Assembly (NCBI GenBank): GCA_016296195.1
Contig: JAEDJU010000099.1
Span: 1 to 5,350, forward strand
From: Candidatus Methanomethylophilaceae archaeon
GTDB taxonomy: Archaea; Thermoplasmatota; Thermoplasmata; Methanomassiliicoccales; Methanomethylophilaceae
DNA length: 5,350 nucleotides
Direction: 5' to 3'
In this document: positions 1 through 5,273 of the stretch, piece by piece
Position numbering within the stretch: position 1 is the stretch's first letter
Layout: each line of letters begins with the position of its first letter
Made by a program: the position numbers and the translations under genes
Notes under the pieces: generated by a model
What the model was told of the DNA's origin: nothing
Database searches by the model: none
The model's input: only the letters and a program-made list of their open reading frames with translations

Positions 1-1003
1 CAGCAATGGGTGTGACTGAGATGTAATTGGCAGGACTACTCAAACGGTTGACCGTCGCATACTCGGAACCGGATATCACACTGTATGTCCATGATGTGTC
101 GTCCGCATTGGATGGGAGTGCGGTCACTTTGAATGAGAGGTTCTGATTGAGTTTGAGATATTTCGGGGAATCGGGAAGGTCGAAGTCTGTAACATAGACG
201 GGCGCCTTCGTGACCGTAATGGATGCAGACTGAGATGGGATGGAACCTCCATTGGCCGTGACCAACACGTTGGCACCTGACCATGGAGCCAGACCCTTGA
301 CGGTGATCGTCGTGACTGCCCCGCTCCTCGTCTGTGAAACTATCGAGATGTAATTCGTTGCAGTGGATACAACCTTTGCAGTGACGGACAGGTTTGTAGC
401 TGAGGCTGGAGATACAGTAACCTTGAACGAACCCGTACTCCCTTCTTGTATTGTGAGGGATGAGGGGCTGATCGTCATCGACGTGACCTCGGTGGTCGAT
501 GAACCCGAACTCTTGACGGTCACACTGACGCTGAAAGAGACGCCATCGCTGTTGGAGAAGGTAAGGGTCTCGGAACCCACGGCGGTTCCTGTTATCCTTA
601 TGGATTTTGATGAAACCGTCGCCGAACAGTATTTTCCTCCACTGGACAAAGACGGCAGGGTTCCTGTTGTTGCATTGGATGGCGAGTATGAGTAGGACAC
701 GGTTGTGTAAGAACCGTTGTAGATGCTGACGCTGGACGGGGATACGGAGAATGATGTGACCGGAATCGTCACCTTTGTGACAGTGACAGATTTCGATGCG
801 GATGTCGACCCTTGTTTCGCAGTGATGGTGAGGGTTTGATTCTTGTTGGAGATACTTGTGAGGGTCAGGGTTGCTCCCTCCCCTACTCCGTCTCCATCAC
901 TCCAACTCCAATCAATTTGATCCGGATTGGAAAATCCAGATGCTGTCCATGTGGCGGGCAGACTGTTTATCGTGATGCTGGATGGCCCGCTTATACTCGC
1001 CAT
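1..1003 (-). CDS. Ig-like (Big_2-type) repeat virion protein, 3' end outside the window
   Basis: An uninterrupted minus-strand frame starts at ATG 1003 and stays open for 334 codons to the window edge, so the C-terminus is missing. The product starts MASISGPSS and has no signal peptide or membrane segment. It is rich in Ser, Thr and Val. After a first beta-rich module (about residues 1-77) come three modules starting near residues 78 (VTIPVTSFSVSPSS), 173 (VTSMTISPSS) and 269 (VYVTDFDLPDS), a period of about 95 residues. This V-T-x-h-x-h-S-P-S-S opening followed by alternating strands is typical of bacterial Ig-like group 2 domains, which occur in tail and decoration proteins that touch cell surfaces. 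The start overlaps the tape-measure stop (TGATG), and AGGAG lies 9 nt upstream. Position after the tape measure suggests a tail-tip, tail-fibre or tail-decoration protein. The fold is fairly secure; the role is inferred. A host-type surface adhesin is less likely because no export signal is seen. Confidence 0.85.
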   Translation of the reverse strand, partial: MASISGPSSITINSLPATWTASGFSNPDQIDWSWSDGDGVGEGATLTLTSISNKNQTLTITAKQGSTSASKSVTVTKVTIPVTSFSVSPSSVSIYNGSYTTVSYSYSPSNATTGTLPSLSSGGKYCSATVSSKSIRITGTAVGSETLTFSNSDGVSFSVSVTVKSSGSSTTEVTSMTISPSSLTIQEGSTGSFKVTVSPASATNLSVTAKVVSTATNYISIVSQTRSGAVTTITVKGLAPWSGANVLVTANGGSIPSQSASITVTKAPVYVTDFDLPDSPKYLKLNQNLSFKVTALPSNADDTSWTYSVISGSEYATVNRLSSPANYISVTPIA

Positions 1004-2097
1004 CAGAACCCACTCCTGAGTCTGGCTCTGGAGATCTGATCCTCCAGAACATCATTGACCGTTCTCTCCAACTCCTCTGTGGTGTATCCGTAGAAGTTGT
1101 TAGTTATCGTCATCCCGTTCCCGAAGTTCTCGGCCTGTGACTTGGGGACGATGTACTCCCCTTCTCCGCCCTCTCCGACGACCACGAGCTGACCACCAGG
1201 GGTTGCTGGCACATAGCCTCCTGTGGCGAACTGACTACCAACGTATGCACTCGCCCCTATACCGATGGCTGCCGTTCCAATAGCAGCGTAGCCCAATGCC
1301 TTGCTCAGAAGTCCTGGCGAAGAAGCTGCGATAACGTGCATGGTCGCCAACTGCAAAGCATAATGCATGGTCATGAACGTTCCTATCAGGGTGATAACCT
1401 TGCCAATATTCGTGACGATCTTCTCTGTGAAGTCTAGAATGAAATCAATTAGATCATACAGGTTGTTCTCGATAAAATTGCCCAAGGTTATCATGATGTT
1501 TCCGATCTTCTCGAATATACCGCCCTGCTCTTTGAGAGTCTCTCCGATGGATGTGAAAAAGTGGGCCAGATAGGTTATTCCCATTTCTATCGCTTTGGAG
1601 AATATCTCACCTAATCCGCCATCGCCCAATTCGTCCCACATCTCCACGACGTTCTCCAGCAACTGGATCACTGCGGGGATCAGAACCTCCCCGAGCTTGT
1701 TGCCCAGAGGCATGAAGAACAACTGCATGGCGAGCTGGAACAGACTCTCCACCGCCTCCAGAAGCGGTGATGATTTCTTCAGTTCCTTGTAGATCGTGTT
1801 CAGCACATCGAACGACTGCTGGGTTATCTGCATCAGGCCTTGGGCACCCTTCTTGAATCCCTCTGAAGCGAAGTTCATCAGGTCTGCCTTGGCCTTCTCC
1901 GAGCCGGAGAGCTCCGAGGTGTCCCTTGACATTATGGTCTTGAGACGCCTCAGACGCTCTCCCGACTTGTTGCCCTCCACAGCGGAGGCGTTGTAGTCGC
2001 TCGATGCCTGGGCTTGGATGCCCTGCAGTTGCTGTACGTACTTCTGGATATCCTCCTGACGGAGGATGGGCGTCATGTAGAATGGGACGTTGACCAT
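1003..2097 (-). CDS. tail tape measure protein (short, 364 aa)
   Basis: Tape measure proteins fill the tail tube during assembly and set its length. The product is mostly helical. Residues 10-110 are polar and Gln/Lys/Glu-rich. Residues 110-250 form long amphipathic helices with many Leu, Ile and Phe. Residues 232-288 contain hydrophobic Gly/Ala-rich stretches that could insert in a membrane. Residues 291-318 carry the Gly-rich block common at tape-measure C-termini (TGGYVPATPGG, then VGEGGEGEYIVP), followed by a charged helix. The gene follows the G/GT chaperone pair, the usual position. ATG 2097 overlaps the preceding stop as TGATG, and GGGAGG lies 7 nt upstream. At 364 aa it is short for the family, where 600-1500 aa is common; at about 1.5 angstrom per residue the predicted tail would be near 55 nm. 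It may instead be the C-terminal part of a split tape measure, but no companion lies upstream. Confidence 0.82.
   Translation of the reverse strand: MVNVPFYMTPILRQEDIQKYVQQLQGIQAQASSDYNASAVEGNKSGERLRRLKTIMSRDTSELSGSEKAKADLMNFASEGFKKGAQGLMQITQQSFDVLNTIYKELKKSSPLLEAVESLFQLAMQLFFMPLGNKLGEVLIPAVIQLLENVVEMWDELGDGGLGEIFSKAIEMGITYLAHFFTSIGETLKEQGGIFEKIGNIMITLGNFIENNLYDLIDFILDFTEKIVTNIGKVITLIGTFMTMHYALQLATMHVIAASSPGLLSKALGYAAIGTAAIGIGASAYVGSQFATGGYVPATPGGQLVVVGEGGEGEYIVPKSQAENFGNGMTITNNFYGYTTEELERTVNDVLEDQISRARLRSGF
1011..1017 (-). promoter_or_regulatory. Shine-Dalgarno site of the Ig-like gene
   Basis: AGGAGTG reads on the minus strand, with AGGAG ending 9 nt before the ATG at 1003. It lies inside the last codons of the tape-measure gene. 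With the TGATG stop-start overlap it supports coupled translation and fixes the start. Confidence 0.6.
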
Positions 2098-2725
2098 CAG
2101 TAGGCCTCCCTGAGCTCCTTTCCCGCAATGGCTGCCATGGCCTCCGCGTTCCTCCTCATGGTGCGGGCCTCCGTGGCCATGTAGGCCGAGTACATCAGCT
2201 GGATGTCCTCGCCCGTCAGGTCCATGAAGTCTTCGCGTCTTCCCCCATGTCTGAGGTACTCACCATACATGAAGAGGGCGGCGGCCTCGGCGGTCATCCC
2301 GTTCGTGGACAGGATGGCCTCCTGGAACAGCCTCACTCCGAACTCGGGGTCTCCTGAGCCTGAGAATCCGCGAAAGGGGATACCAGTCCCTTCTCGATCT
2401 TCTCGGCTCCCTTCTCGACATCTTCCCAGAACCTCATGCCGTTCCCGAACTGGACGGCGTCCAGCTTGTCGGTGAAGTCCAGCACTCCCTCCACTGTCTG
2501 GGGGAAGGGGCTGGTCCTGACGTACTGGAGGATCTGCACGATCTCGGAATCTCCGATGCGTGCCTCGTCCATGATGACCTGTCCGTCGACCTGCCTCGAC
2601 CTGGTGCATTTGGCGAGCATGTTCTTGGTCATGGCCAGCTTGCGCAGTGATGGGGGCGCAAGGACCACTTTGCCCTCGCTTCCGTAGTCTGCCAGATCTA
2701 TTTCGATGATAGATGATATTTCCAT
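2097..2725 (-). CDS. tail assembly chaperone GT fusion made by -1 frameshift (209 aa)
   Basis: This is the predicted long product of the chaperone gene. Translation starts at ATG 2725 and follows the G frame through Phe118. At the slippery site 2372-2378 it moves to the -1 frame and continues for 91 codons to the TGA at 2097-2099. The joint reads LVSPF-RGFSGSG. The T part is largely helical (NGMTAEAAALFMYGEYLRHGG near its middle), ends KELREAY, and has no convincing start of its own. The only nearby ATG, at 2297, has a purine-rich AGGAGG too far upstream, about 24 nt. In lambda-like tails the GT protein bridges the tape measure and the tube subunit. Overlap, direction of the slip, and position between tube and tape measure all match that system. 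Family identity at sequence level was not testable here. Confidence 0.78.
2105..2110 (-). promoter_or_regulatory. Shine-Dalgarno site of the tape measure gene
   Basis: GGGAGG on the minus strand ends 7 nt before ATG 2097, an ideal spacing. It is embedded in the final codons of the frameshifted chaperone frame. Confidence 0.7.
2333..2725 (-). CDS. tail assembly chaperone, G-type short product (130 aa)
   Basis: This frame starts MEISSIIEID at ATG 2725 and ends QETPSSE at TGA 2333-2335. The product is acidic and helical with an N-terminal strand-rich stretch (residues 1-25), resembling G-type tail chaperones, which coat the tape measure and recruit tube subunits but are absent from the virion. 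The start is well supported: GAGGTGA lies just upstream, and the start is 5 nt after the tail-tube stop. The same frame is open upstream to 3118, but there it is an antisense-free shadow of the tail-tube gene, with Arg/His-rich sequence unlike a real protein, so the longer start is rejected. Most ribosomes should end here; a minority shift at 2372-2378 to make the GT fusion. Confidence 0.85.
   Translation of the reverse strand: MEISSIIEIDLADYGSEGKVVLAPPSLRKLAMTKNMLAKCTRSRQVDGQVIMDEARIGDSEIVQILQYVRTSPFPQTVEGVLDFTDKLDAVQFGNGMRFWEDVEKGAEKIEKGLVSPFADSQAQETPSSE
2372..2378 (-). promoter_or_regulatory. -1 programmed ribosomal frameshift heptamer CCCTTTC
   Basis: In the G frame the codons read TCC CCT TTC GCG. 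C CCT TTC fits the canonical X XXY YYZ slippery pattern: after a one-base backward slip the two tRNAs re-pair on CCC and TTT. The next -1 codon is CGC, and that frame is open to 2097. The heptamer lies 12 codons before the G stop. No clear downstream pseudoknot was identified by eye. Confidence 0.75.
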
Positions 2726-2730
2726 GCGTT

Positions 2731-2737
2731 TCACCTC
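2731..2737 (-). promoter_or_regulatory. Shine-Dalgarno site of the chaperone gene, containing the tail-tube stop
   Basis: GAGGTGA on the minus strand is a strong match to the 16S rRNA tail. GAGG ends 8 nt before ATG 2725. The TGA inside the motif is the stop codon of the tail-tube gene, so ribosomes finishing the tube protein end on the next gene's binding site. Confidence 0.75.
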
Positions 2738-3837
2738 GGGTCGGGACTCACCACGGTCTGATTCCTTGTGGTGCCTGTGGACATGTCGAAGTTGCCGATG
2801 TTGGTCTTCACGGCCATGGTCATCAGCCTGCAGTCGCAGGACGAGATCTTGTCCTGAAGGACCTGTCCGTCTCCCTTGGCCCATGTGAGCGATTTGATCA
2901 CACAGTCTTCTATGGTGAAGGAGAAGGTCCTGCCTGATGCCTCGGCACTTGCAAGGGTGCAGTCTTCGTCGAGGGCTCCGTCGTATGCGATGAGCTTGAT
3001 GCCCTTCAGAGGATGCAGTCCCTTGTTCATCGGGCCCGTGGTGCTTCCCGTCTTCGTTGCCTTCGAACCGCCTCCATAGACCCGGAGCTTGTATCTCTCG
3101 GGATCGTCGGAGTAGCACGAGGTTCCGAACGAGTAATTGGTATATCCCTCGTAGTACTTAACCGCGAAGGCCGTGCAGGTGGAGTACAGCGGGTTGGACG
3201 AGTTCTCGATGCTGACCTGCAGGGAGTCCGTCTTGGCGACGTAGTTATACTCCTCTCCGTCGTCGGACACGTACATGCACATGTGTTCGGTCAGATGTCC
3301 GTTGTATGCGGTGTAATCGGTGGTGTCCAGATCGCCCAGCACCATCTCCTCGGTCGCATAGAATCCTGTCATGGTGACACTGGTCTGTGACGCTCCGGCG
3401 CCCTTGGAGAATGAAAGGTTACGGAGGACACAACCCTTGAGCTCCACGACCTCGTCCTGTCCTCCGCCCATGCCCAGATTGTTCAGGACCTTCCTCCTGA
3501 TGGTGAACGAGGGTACGATACCGTTGTTGGCCTTCTTGAAGGTGTGAGTGTATGAACCGTCGAGGTTCTGCGTCACATCGTAATCCTCGAATGCCAGATA
3601 GAAGGGTTCGAGGTAATCGTAATCGAGTGTGAACGTCCACTCCCATGATCCGGTCAACTGACCGTAGGCCACGGTGTCCCATGTCTTGCAACCCTCGGTG
3701 TTGATCTTGGTGGCTCCCCTGCTGTGTCCGGTGGACAGATAAGATCCGGGCGGAGGACGGATCCATTTGGTTCCGATGACATCGCCCTTGAATTCTTTCT
3801 CTAGGGCGAAGACGAATGATTGTCTGACGCCTGTCAT
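2731..3837 (-). CDS. major tail tube protein (368 aa, apparently two-domain)
   Basis: The tail tube protein polymerises into the stacked rings of the tail. The protein is beta-rich, has no signal peptide or membrane segment, and sits directly before the G/GT chaperones and tape measure, the expected slot. Strand patterns typical of the family are visible: GSWEWTFTLDYDYLEPFYLAF near residues 63-83, an aromatic/Thr-rich strand around 95-115, and a pattern near 135-150 (GCVLRNLSFSKGAGAS) that recurs near 311-326 (DCVIKSLTWAKGDGQV). The repeat and the length, about twice a single-domain tube protein, suggest two tandem tube folds. Nine Cys residues are scattered through it. ATG 3837 has no SD sequence but has a TATA-like box at 3862-3868, suggesting a separate, possibly strong, leaderless transcript, which would suit a highly expressed subunit. 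The identification rests on pattern and context. Confidence 0.83.
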   Translation of the reverse strand: MTGVRQSFVFALEKEFKGDVIGTKWIRPPPGSYLSTGHSRGATKINTEGCKTWDTVAYGQLTGSWEWTFTLDYDYLEPFYLAFEDYDVTQNLDGSYTHTFKKANNGIVPSFTIRRKVLNNLGMGGGQDEVVELKGCVLRNLSFSKGAGASQTSVTMTGFYATEEMVLGDLDTTDYTAYNGHLTEHMCMYVSDDGEEYNYVAKTDSLQVSIENSSNPLYSTCTAFAVKYYEGYTNYSFGTSCYSDDPERYKLRVYGGGSKATKTGSTTGPMNKGLHPLKGIKLIAYDGALDEDCTLASAEASGRTFSFTIEDCVIKSLTWAKGDGQVLQDKISSCDCRLMTMAVKTNIGNFDMSTGTTRNQTVVSPDPR

Positions 3838-3861
3838 ATTAAAGGGAAGCTACACCCATCG

Positions 3862-3876
3862 TTTTATAGGTTTTCC
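3862..3876 (-). promoter_or_regulatory. archaeal-type BRE/TATA promoter of the tail tube gene
   Basis: The minus strand reads GGAAAACCTATAAAA. The TATAAAA part (3868-3862) lies 25-31 nt before ATG 3837, and the purine/A-rich GGAAAA just upstream resembles a transcription factor B recognition element. A start site about 27 nt downstream of the box centre would fall at or next to the ATG, giving a leaderless mRNA. This fits the lack of an SD sequence in the preceding CTTCCCTTTAAT. The box contains the original TAA stop (3864-3866) of the neck gene. Confidence 0.6.
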
Positions 3877-4428
3877 ACCGTGAAACGCCTGCAAAGCGGT
3901 GGACCGAATCCCGAAGGTCCGATGGGAGTGTAGTATCCCGTGAGCTTGACGTCGAATGTCCTGACGTACCAGCCGTTGGCATCGTTGGACATCCAGTCCG
4001 ACAGGATGTCCAACGATGCCAACGGCTGGTACGTCGAATGTCCTGACGTACCAGCCGTTGGCATCGTTGGACATCCTGTCGGACTGGACATCGAAGTAGG
4101 TGTAACCCCAGAGCCTTTCGGCTCCCGCCCTGCGGTTCTCCATGAGTATGCGGTACACCTCGTTCGACCACAGGAGGTTGGCGTCCCTGAACCTGTTCGA
4201 GACCCTGATACCCACGTGTGCCGAGCGGTTCACGGTCTGATAGTCCACGGACGAGATCGAGTAATCCCTCGACGAGGTGTAGATGTAGATGTTCCCCACC
4301 CTGGAGTCCACCATCAGGGATTCGGTGTCGTAGACGATCGGTGCCTCATTGCCGAAGCCCAGCGACCACTCCGACTTGATCAGTTCGCCCATCTCACGGG
4401 CGTCATCCGTGAAAACGACGTCTTCCAT
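3864..4428 (-). pseudogene. neck / tail-completion protein gene, frameshifted by an 82-bp inverted-repeat insertion
   Basis: The gene starts at ATG 4428, with GAGG 5 nt upstream and 2 nt after the connector stop. Reading is clean through residue 133 (WYVRTFDV). An extra 82 bp then shifts the frame, giving 59 foreign residues ending KPIKRWV at a stop at 3850 (192 aa in all). Removing 82 bp restores a 160-aa protein ending GYYTPIGPSGFGPP...RRFTVENL at TAA 3864-3866. That restored C-terminus, whose YVRTFDVKLTGYY strand resembles the closing strand of neck proteins, shows what the intact gene was. The rest has an N-terminal helix (residues 7-20), strands around 46-60 and 69-76, and a helix at 80-99. 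Size and position between connector and tail tube suggest a head-closure or tail-terminator-type protein; which one is unclear. If the insertion is a sequencing or assembly chimera, the gene is intact in the real genome. Confidence 0.75.
3949..4088. repeat. direct-inverted-direct repeat cluster (46-bp direct repeats around an inverted copy)
   Basis: A 46-bp sequence at 3949-3994 recurs exactly at 4031-4076, offset 82 bp. The DNA between them is an inverted copy. 3992-4035 is the perfect reverse complement of 4045-4088 (44 bp, 9-nt spacer), and 4004-4035 also pairs perfectly with 3963-3994 (32 bp, 9-nt spacer). Both junctions show short shared sequence with the source: TCC at 3992-3994 and ACGTC at 4031-4035. 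The copies are identical, so the event is recent or artificial. It breaks the neck gene. Confidence 0.95.
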
Positions 4429-4430
4429 GG

Positions 4431-4437
4431 TCACCTC
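4431..4437 (-). promoter_or_regulatory. Shine-Dalgarno site of the neck gene, containing the connector stop
   Basis: GAGGTGA on the minus strand, with GAGG ending 5 nt before ATG 4428. Its TGA is the connector stop codon, the same arrangement as at 2731-2737. It argues for ATG 4428 over a GTG at 4434, because that GTG lies inside the binding site itself. Confidence 0.65.
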
Positions 4438-5216
4438 AGCATCGAGTGCACCTTGCCCGCGCGCTGGAAGGACGAGAAGATCCTGCCCTCCTCCTCGGCC
4501 CAGTTGGCAAGGAGCTGGTCCCTGATGCCCGATATGTCCCCGCCCATTCCGACCTTCAGATAGAAGACGGACATGTTGATGACCTGGGAAGCGACCATGA
4601 TGGAGCAGAGTCTTCTGATCGCGGCCGGAACGGGCTCCTCGGAGCCGTAGCGGTAGGTGATACGGCAGGCGTTGAACCTGCGGAACATGTAGGAGTTGCG
4701 GAGATAGAGCTTACCGTACTGACGGTCGAACCACGCACGGCAGAATCCTTCCTTATCGGGGCGGTCAACGACATCGGACACGTCGGTCCAGCTGCCGTCC
4801 CTCGACCTGATCTCCAGTTTGTCTCCTTTTCCCCCTTCCTCGATCGGCGTGGGGTCCCATGGGCGGATGTCCTTCCTGAGCTGAACGTAATAGCCCCCCT
4901 GCGCGTAGTAGTCCGAACGCCAGCCGTTGACGTCGTGCCAGTACGAGTTGATGTCGCTGACGTGCTCCACGACACGGTTCTCGCGCCATGACCTGCGGGT
5001 ACGGCGGTCGATCTCGTCCTCTGCGGAGACTATGAGCCTGCAGACGGTCTCGTACTTGGGTACGGACATGTCCGAGAACATGAACTGGCCCATGGGGTTG
5101 TTGGGGTCGGGAAGTCCCATGGCGTCAGCGACATCCTCCGGTGTGCAGTACTTGCATACGGGCTCAGCAGGTGTGAGCTCCGTCCAGGGGATACTCTCGG
5201 TCTCGGAAAGGGGCAT
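4431..5216 (-). CDS. head-tail connector (adaptor) protein, gp6-like (261 aa)
   Basis: Adaptor proteins of this type form a ring under the portal and join head to tail. The N-terminal part has YCTPEDVADAMGL (residues 23-35), a helix ending SAEDEIDRRTRRSWREN (64-80) as in connector helices, a variable Tyr/Trp/Gly-rich region (88-125), then strands with GKLYLRN (168-174) and RITYRYGSEEPVPAAIRR (185-202). The last is a hallmark pattern of the family: a strand ending in Y-x-Y-G, then Pro, then a helix. A final helix covers roughly 200-245. At 261 aa it is longer than the usual 100-200, mostly through the middle region. ATG 5216 has no SD sequence and sits 23-29 nt below a TTTTTAA box, so it may be leaderless. 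It is followed after 2 nt by the neck gene. It could alternatively be called a generic head-completion protein. Confidence 0.75.
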   Translation of the reverse strand: MPLSETESIPWTELTPAEPVCKYCTPEDVADAMGLPDPNNPMGQFMFSDMSVPKYETVCRLIVSAEDEIDRRTRRSWRENRVVEHVSDINSYWHDVNGWRSDYYAQGGYYVQLRKDIRPWDPTPIEEGGKGDKLEIRSRDGSWTDVSDVVDRPDKEGFCRAWFDRQYGKLYLRNSYMFRRFNACRITYRYGSEEPVPAAIRRLCSIMVASQVINMSVFYLKVGMGGDISGIRDQLLANWAEEEGRIFSSFQRAGKVHSMLR

Positions 5217-5238
5217 GCCACTATAATGATGGTGGACG

Positions 5239-5252
5239 TTAAAAAGGATTAT
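5239..5252 (-). promoter_or_regulatory. possible leaderless promoter of the connector gene
   Basis: The minus strand reads ATAATCCTTTTTAA; TTTTTAA (5245-5239) lies 23-29 nt before ATG 5216, the distance expected for a TATA box of a leaderless archaeal transcript. No SD sequence precedes the ATG. The box is a weak TATA match and the upstream BRE is poor, and the T-run could simply be part of a terminator. Confidence 0.35.
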
Positions 5253-5273
5253 GATGGGGATGTGGCCCCATCA
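5241..5273 (-). terminator. hairpin plus T-run after the upstream gene
   Basis: On the minus strand TGATGGGG (5273-5266) pairs perfectly with CCCCATCA (5259-5252) around a 6-nt loop, and TAATCCTTTTT follows. The stem contains the stop codon of the upstream gene. In bacteria this would resemble an intrinsic terminator with a slightly interrupted U-tract; in archaea the U-run alone may terminate. It probably reduces readthrough into the connector operon. Confidence 0.45.

Noticed and set aside
363..695. Plus-strand 110-codon frame with fairly protein-like composition
   Set aside because: It mirrors the Val/Thr/Ser-rich Ig-like gene on the opposite strand. The Ig-like frame is open for the whole 1003 bases, has an SD site and is coupled to its neighbour.
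1607..2128. Minus-strand frame of 173 codons overlapping the tape measure
   Set aside because: Its composition (Arg, Gly, Pro, His-rich) is that of an out-of-frame reading, and the tape measure frame explains the region.
2726..3118. Upstream extension of the chaperone frame to an ATG at 3118
   Set aside because: The extension is Arg/His/Gln-rich, overlaps the well-supported tail tube gene on the same strand, and an ATG with a strong SD site exists at 2725.
3949..4088. Insertion sequence, CRISPR unit or invertible switch as explanation of the repeats
   Set aside because: There is no transposase, target duplication, repeat-spacer periodicity or recombinase site, and the inserted DNA is entirely a copy of the adjacent gene sequence.
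4432..4434. GTG start for the neck gene
   Set aside because: The GTG is part of the GAGGTGA binding site, while the ATG 6 nt further on has the proper spacing.
3940..4563. Plus-strand 207-codon frame across the repeat cluster
   Set aside because: It is antisense to the connector and neck genes, has no SD site or promoter, and its length is partly created by the inverted repeat.
4446..4991. Plus-strand 181-codon frame opposite the connector
   Set aside because: It is an antisense shadow with Val/Asp/Pro-rich content and no start signals; the minus-strand connector has recognisable family patterns.
5222..5227. TATAAT on the plus strand as a bacterial -10 box
   Set aside because: There is no suitable -35 box and no plus-strand gene downstream that can be supported.
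5217..5234. Small CCAC/GTGG hairpin before the connector ATG
   Set aside because: A 4-bp stem is expected by chance and has no supporting context.
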